This document shows positions 62,977 to 64,000 of a stretch of DNA of 64,000 nucleotides, piece by piece (position 1 is the first letter of the stretch; each line of letters begins with the position of its first letter). This DNA is from Corynebacterium riegelii. Lineage in GTDB: Bacteria; Actinomycetota; Actinomycetes; Mycobacteriales; Mycobacteriaceae. The notes under the pieces were generated by a model. It ran no database searches and was not told the origin of the DNA. It was given only the letters and a program-made list of their open reading frames with translations. The DNA lies in assembly GCF_016728505.1 (NCBI RefSeq), contig NZ_CP068159.1:868001-932000 (forward strand). The letters are read 5' to 3'. A program made the position numbers and the translations under genes.

Positions 62977-63052
62977 GATGAAACAATTCCCGGAGGGTGA
63001 GCAGCCACCTGGGGAAATAGGCGCCGGAATGCACTAATCTGGAGATTGGTGC
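62977..63052. repeat. Intergenic repeat family C, copy C3 (76 bp)
   Basis: Starts GATGAAACAATTCCC, core GCCACCTGGGGAAA, then GCGCCGGAATGC and the hairpin GCACTAATCT/AGATTGGTGC (63031-63052). Lies 15 bp after A4, between convergent genes. Confidence 0.8.
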
Positions 63053-63102
63053 AGCGGCGCGCCCAAAACCGGCCCCAAAACCGGCCCCAACCACCCCCAG
63101 AA

Positions 63103-63945
63103 CTACACGTCGCGGTTAACCACCACGGAGGACAGGTCCTTGTCGCCATTGCCGGCAGCCTGCTGTGCTTCCAAAGAGCGCAGGGCTGCGGCGACGGCGG
63201 GCAGGTCGGTGTCAGCGGCGTCGAGCATCAGGCGGGCATCCTTGGCAATGGCGTCTACCGAGAAGTCTCCAGGAGAAACAGAACGCTCACCCAGCAGGAA
63301 CGGCGCCTTCATGTTCACGATGAACTCCAGGCCGGTGGAGCCGAGCATGGAAACCACCTCGGACTCAGAAAGGCCTTGCGAAAGACCCAGGTCCAGCGCT
63401 TCGCGGAAGCCTTCCAGGCTCACGGCCAGGGCCAGGTTGGCCAGCAGTTTGCCCACGGCGGCCTTGGCGGCGGTGTCTACTTCGCGCAGGCGCTCGGGGT
63501 TGGCGGCGGCCCAGGGGGAGACGGTTTGGGCGACTACGTGGCGTCGGGAAGCATCTGCTCCACCTACGTAAACTCCCAGCTTGCCGGCGCGGGCGGGCGG
63601 CAGTGTGCCAACCACCGGGGTGTGGACGAAGCCGGGGACGGCGGCGGCGAACTCGGCGGCATCCGCAGGCGAAATGGTGGTGGAATCCGCCCAGGTCACA
63701 TCAGGTGCGATCAAGCCGGGCTCAATGACAACTTCGCGGACCTCATCCGGCCCGAACAGTGAGGTGATAACCAGCTCAGCGCCCTCAACCGCCTCCTCGG
63801 GGGTTGCTGCGGCGCGCGCACCGGCGGCAACCAAAGGTTCGGTTTTGGCTGCGGTGCGGTTCCAAACGGTGAGCTCGTGGTCATTGACAAGTTTGAGCGC
63901 AAGCTCAGTTCCCATGCGGCCGAGGCCTAAAAACGCGATCTTCAT
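63103..63945 (-). CDS. NAD(P)-dependent 3-hydroxyisobutyrate-dehydrogenase-family oxidoreductase
   Basis: A 280-residue two-domain beta-hydroxyacid dehydrogenase. The N-terminal Rossmann motif IAFLGLGRMGTELALKL is followed by TVWNRTAAKTEPL. The substrate-site motif that is usually DAPVSGG reads HTPVVGTLPPARAGKLGVYVGG here, so the substrate may not be a standard hydroxyacid; imine-reductase-like relatives also vary here. The catalytic Lys appears in AAVGKLLANLALAV. ATG 63945 was chosen, as the six codons upstream add nothing. Gene function is open. Confidence 0.82.
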   Translation of the reverse strand: MKIAFLGLGRMGTELALKLVNDHELTVWNRTAAKTEPLVAAGARAAATPEEAVEGAELVITSLFGPDEVREVVIEPGLIAPDVTWADSTTISPADAAEFAAAVPGFVHTPVVGTLPPARAGKLGVYVGGADASRRHVVAQTVSPWAAANPERLREVDTAAKAAVGKLLANLALAVSLEGFREALDLGLSQGLSESEVVSMLGSTGLEFIVNMKAPFLLGERSVSPGDFSVDAIAKDARLMLDAADTDLPAVAAALRSLEAQQAAGNGDKDLSSVVVNRDV

Positions 63946-63965
63946 ATGGCCTAGGATAGACAAGC

Positions 63966-64000
63966 ATGACCACGCAGGACTTTAGTCAAATGCCAACCTC
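63966..64000 (+). CDS. Start of an unidentified gene (cut by right edge)
   Basis: ATG 63966 opens a frame of 11 codons (MTTQDFSQMPT...) running off the window. TAGGAT lies about 10 bp upstream, so a leaderless transcript is possible. In the related genomes hemL often follows hemY, but the visible residues are too few to identify it. Confidence 0.4.
   Translation, partial: MTTQDFSQMPT

Overview
The window is a chromosomal segment of a Corynebacterium-type actinobacterium. Supporting signs are two antigen-85-like corynomycolyltransferases, MshA for mycothiol, a fused RmlC-RmlD protein, a single-subunit SdhC cytochrome, a HemD of the mycobacterial kind, the Arg/Lys-rich mini-protein bS22 next to an excisionase-like regulator and proC, many GTG starts, and GC-rich coding DNA. 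No rRNA, CRISPR array, transposase or prophage was seen. Most of the window is conserved core genome; the oddities sit in intergenic DNA and in a few lineage-specific genes.

Layout. 1-2.4 kb: the 5' part of a membrane adenylate cyclase, divergent holB, and tRNA-Thr(CGT). 2.4-6.7 kb: a small membrane protein, an MFS carrier coupled to an acyl-CoA/AMP ligase, and a secreted SGNH hydrolase. 6.7-15.8 kb: an envelope polysaccharide block with DUF2304 + GT2, a second GT2, rmlA, a Thr-rich secreted protein, rmlCD, rmlB and a flippase-like protein, interrupted by a DUF222-HNH gene. 15.8-20 kb: M1 peptidase, two mycolyltransferases and, between them, a 35-residue peptide gene. 20-26.7 kb: lpd, an SRPBCC protein and sdhCAB; no ramB-like gene lies between lpd and sdhC. 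26.7-35.4 kb: conserved actinobacterial genes (DUF445, DUF2516, DUF2993, a methyltransferase, DUF2505), murB and two neighbouring fadD paralogues. 36-46.5 kb: MinD-like ATPase, mshA, secreted S1 protease, gpmA, senX3-regX3, a Cys-rich protein, ppx, a membrane protein, proC, an excisionase-like HTH gene and bS22. 46.9-48.2 kb: an Old-Yellow-Enzyme gene flanked by direct repeats. 48.5-61.3 kb: HAD phosphatase, glutaredoxin, then hemA-hemC, hemD-hemB, two membrane genes, a P-type-ATPase-like protein with its catalytic motifs missing, hemE and hemY. 61.7-64 kb: small lipoprotein, DedA protein, 3-hydroxyisobutyrate-dehydrogenase-like protein, and the first codons of one more gene.

The most unusual material is a set of intergenic repeats in three fixed-length families: A (77 bp, four copies), B (85 bp, three copies) and C (76 bp, three good copies and one decayed). 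They occur singly or in composites, always in the order A-B-C. All have inverted termini, and nearly all carry a common internal core resembling ACCTGGGGAAA. Arm positions covary between copies, so pairing appears to be under constraint. Two other long inverted repeats, downstream of lpd and hemY, are built from units spaced exactly 14 bp apart. Also notable are the pseudo-P-type ATPase in the heme cluster, the repeat-flanked OYE cassette, a 14+14+14 bp operator-like array before the glutaredoxin-hemAC genes, and a nested palindrome over a promoter after sdhB.

Functionally, the window joins envelope assembly (rhamnose supply, mycolate transfer, MurB, FadD ligases), central respiration (Lpd, succinate dehydrogenase), thiol/redox biology (MshA, glutaredoxin, OYE), phosphate signalling (SenX3-RegX3, Ppx) and heme synthesis (HemA, C, D, B, E, Y).
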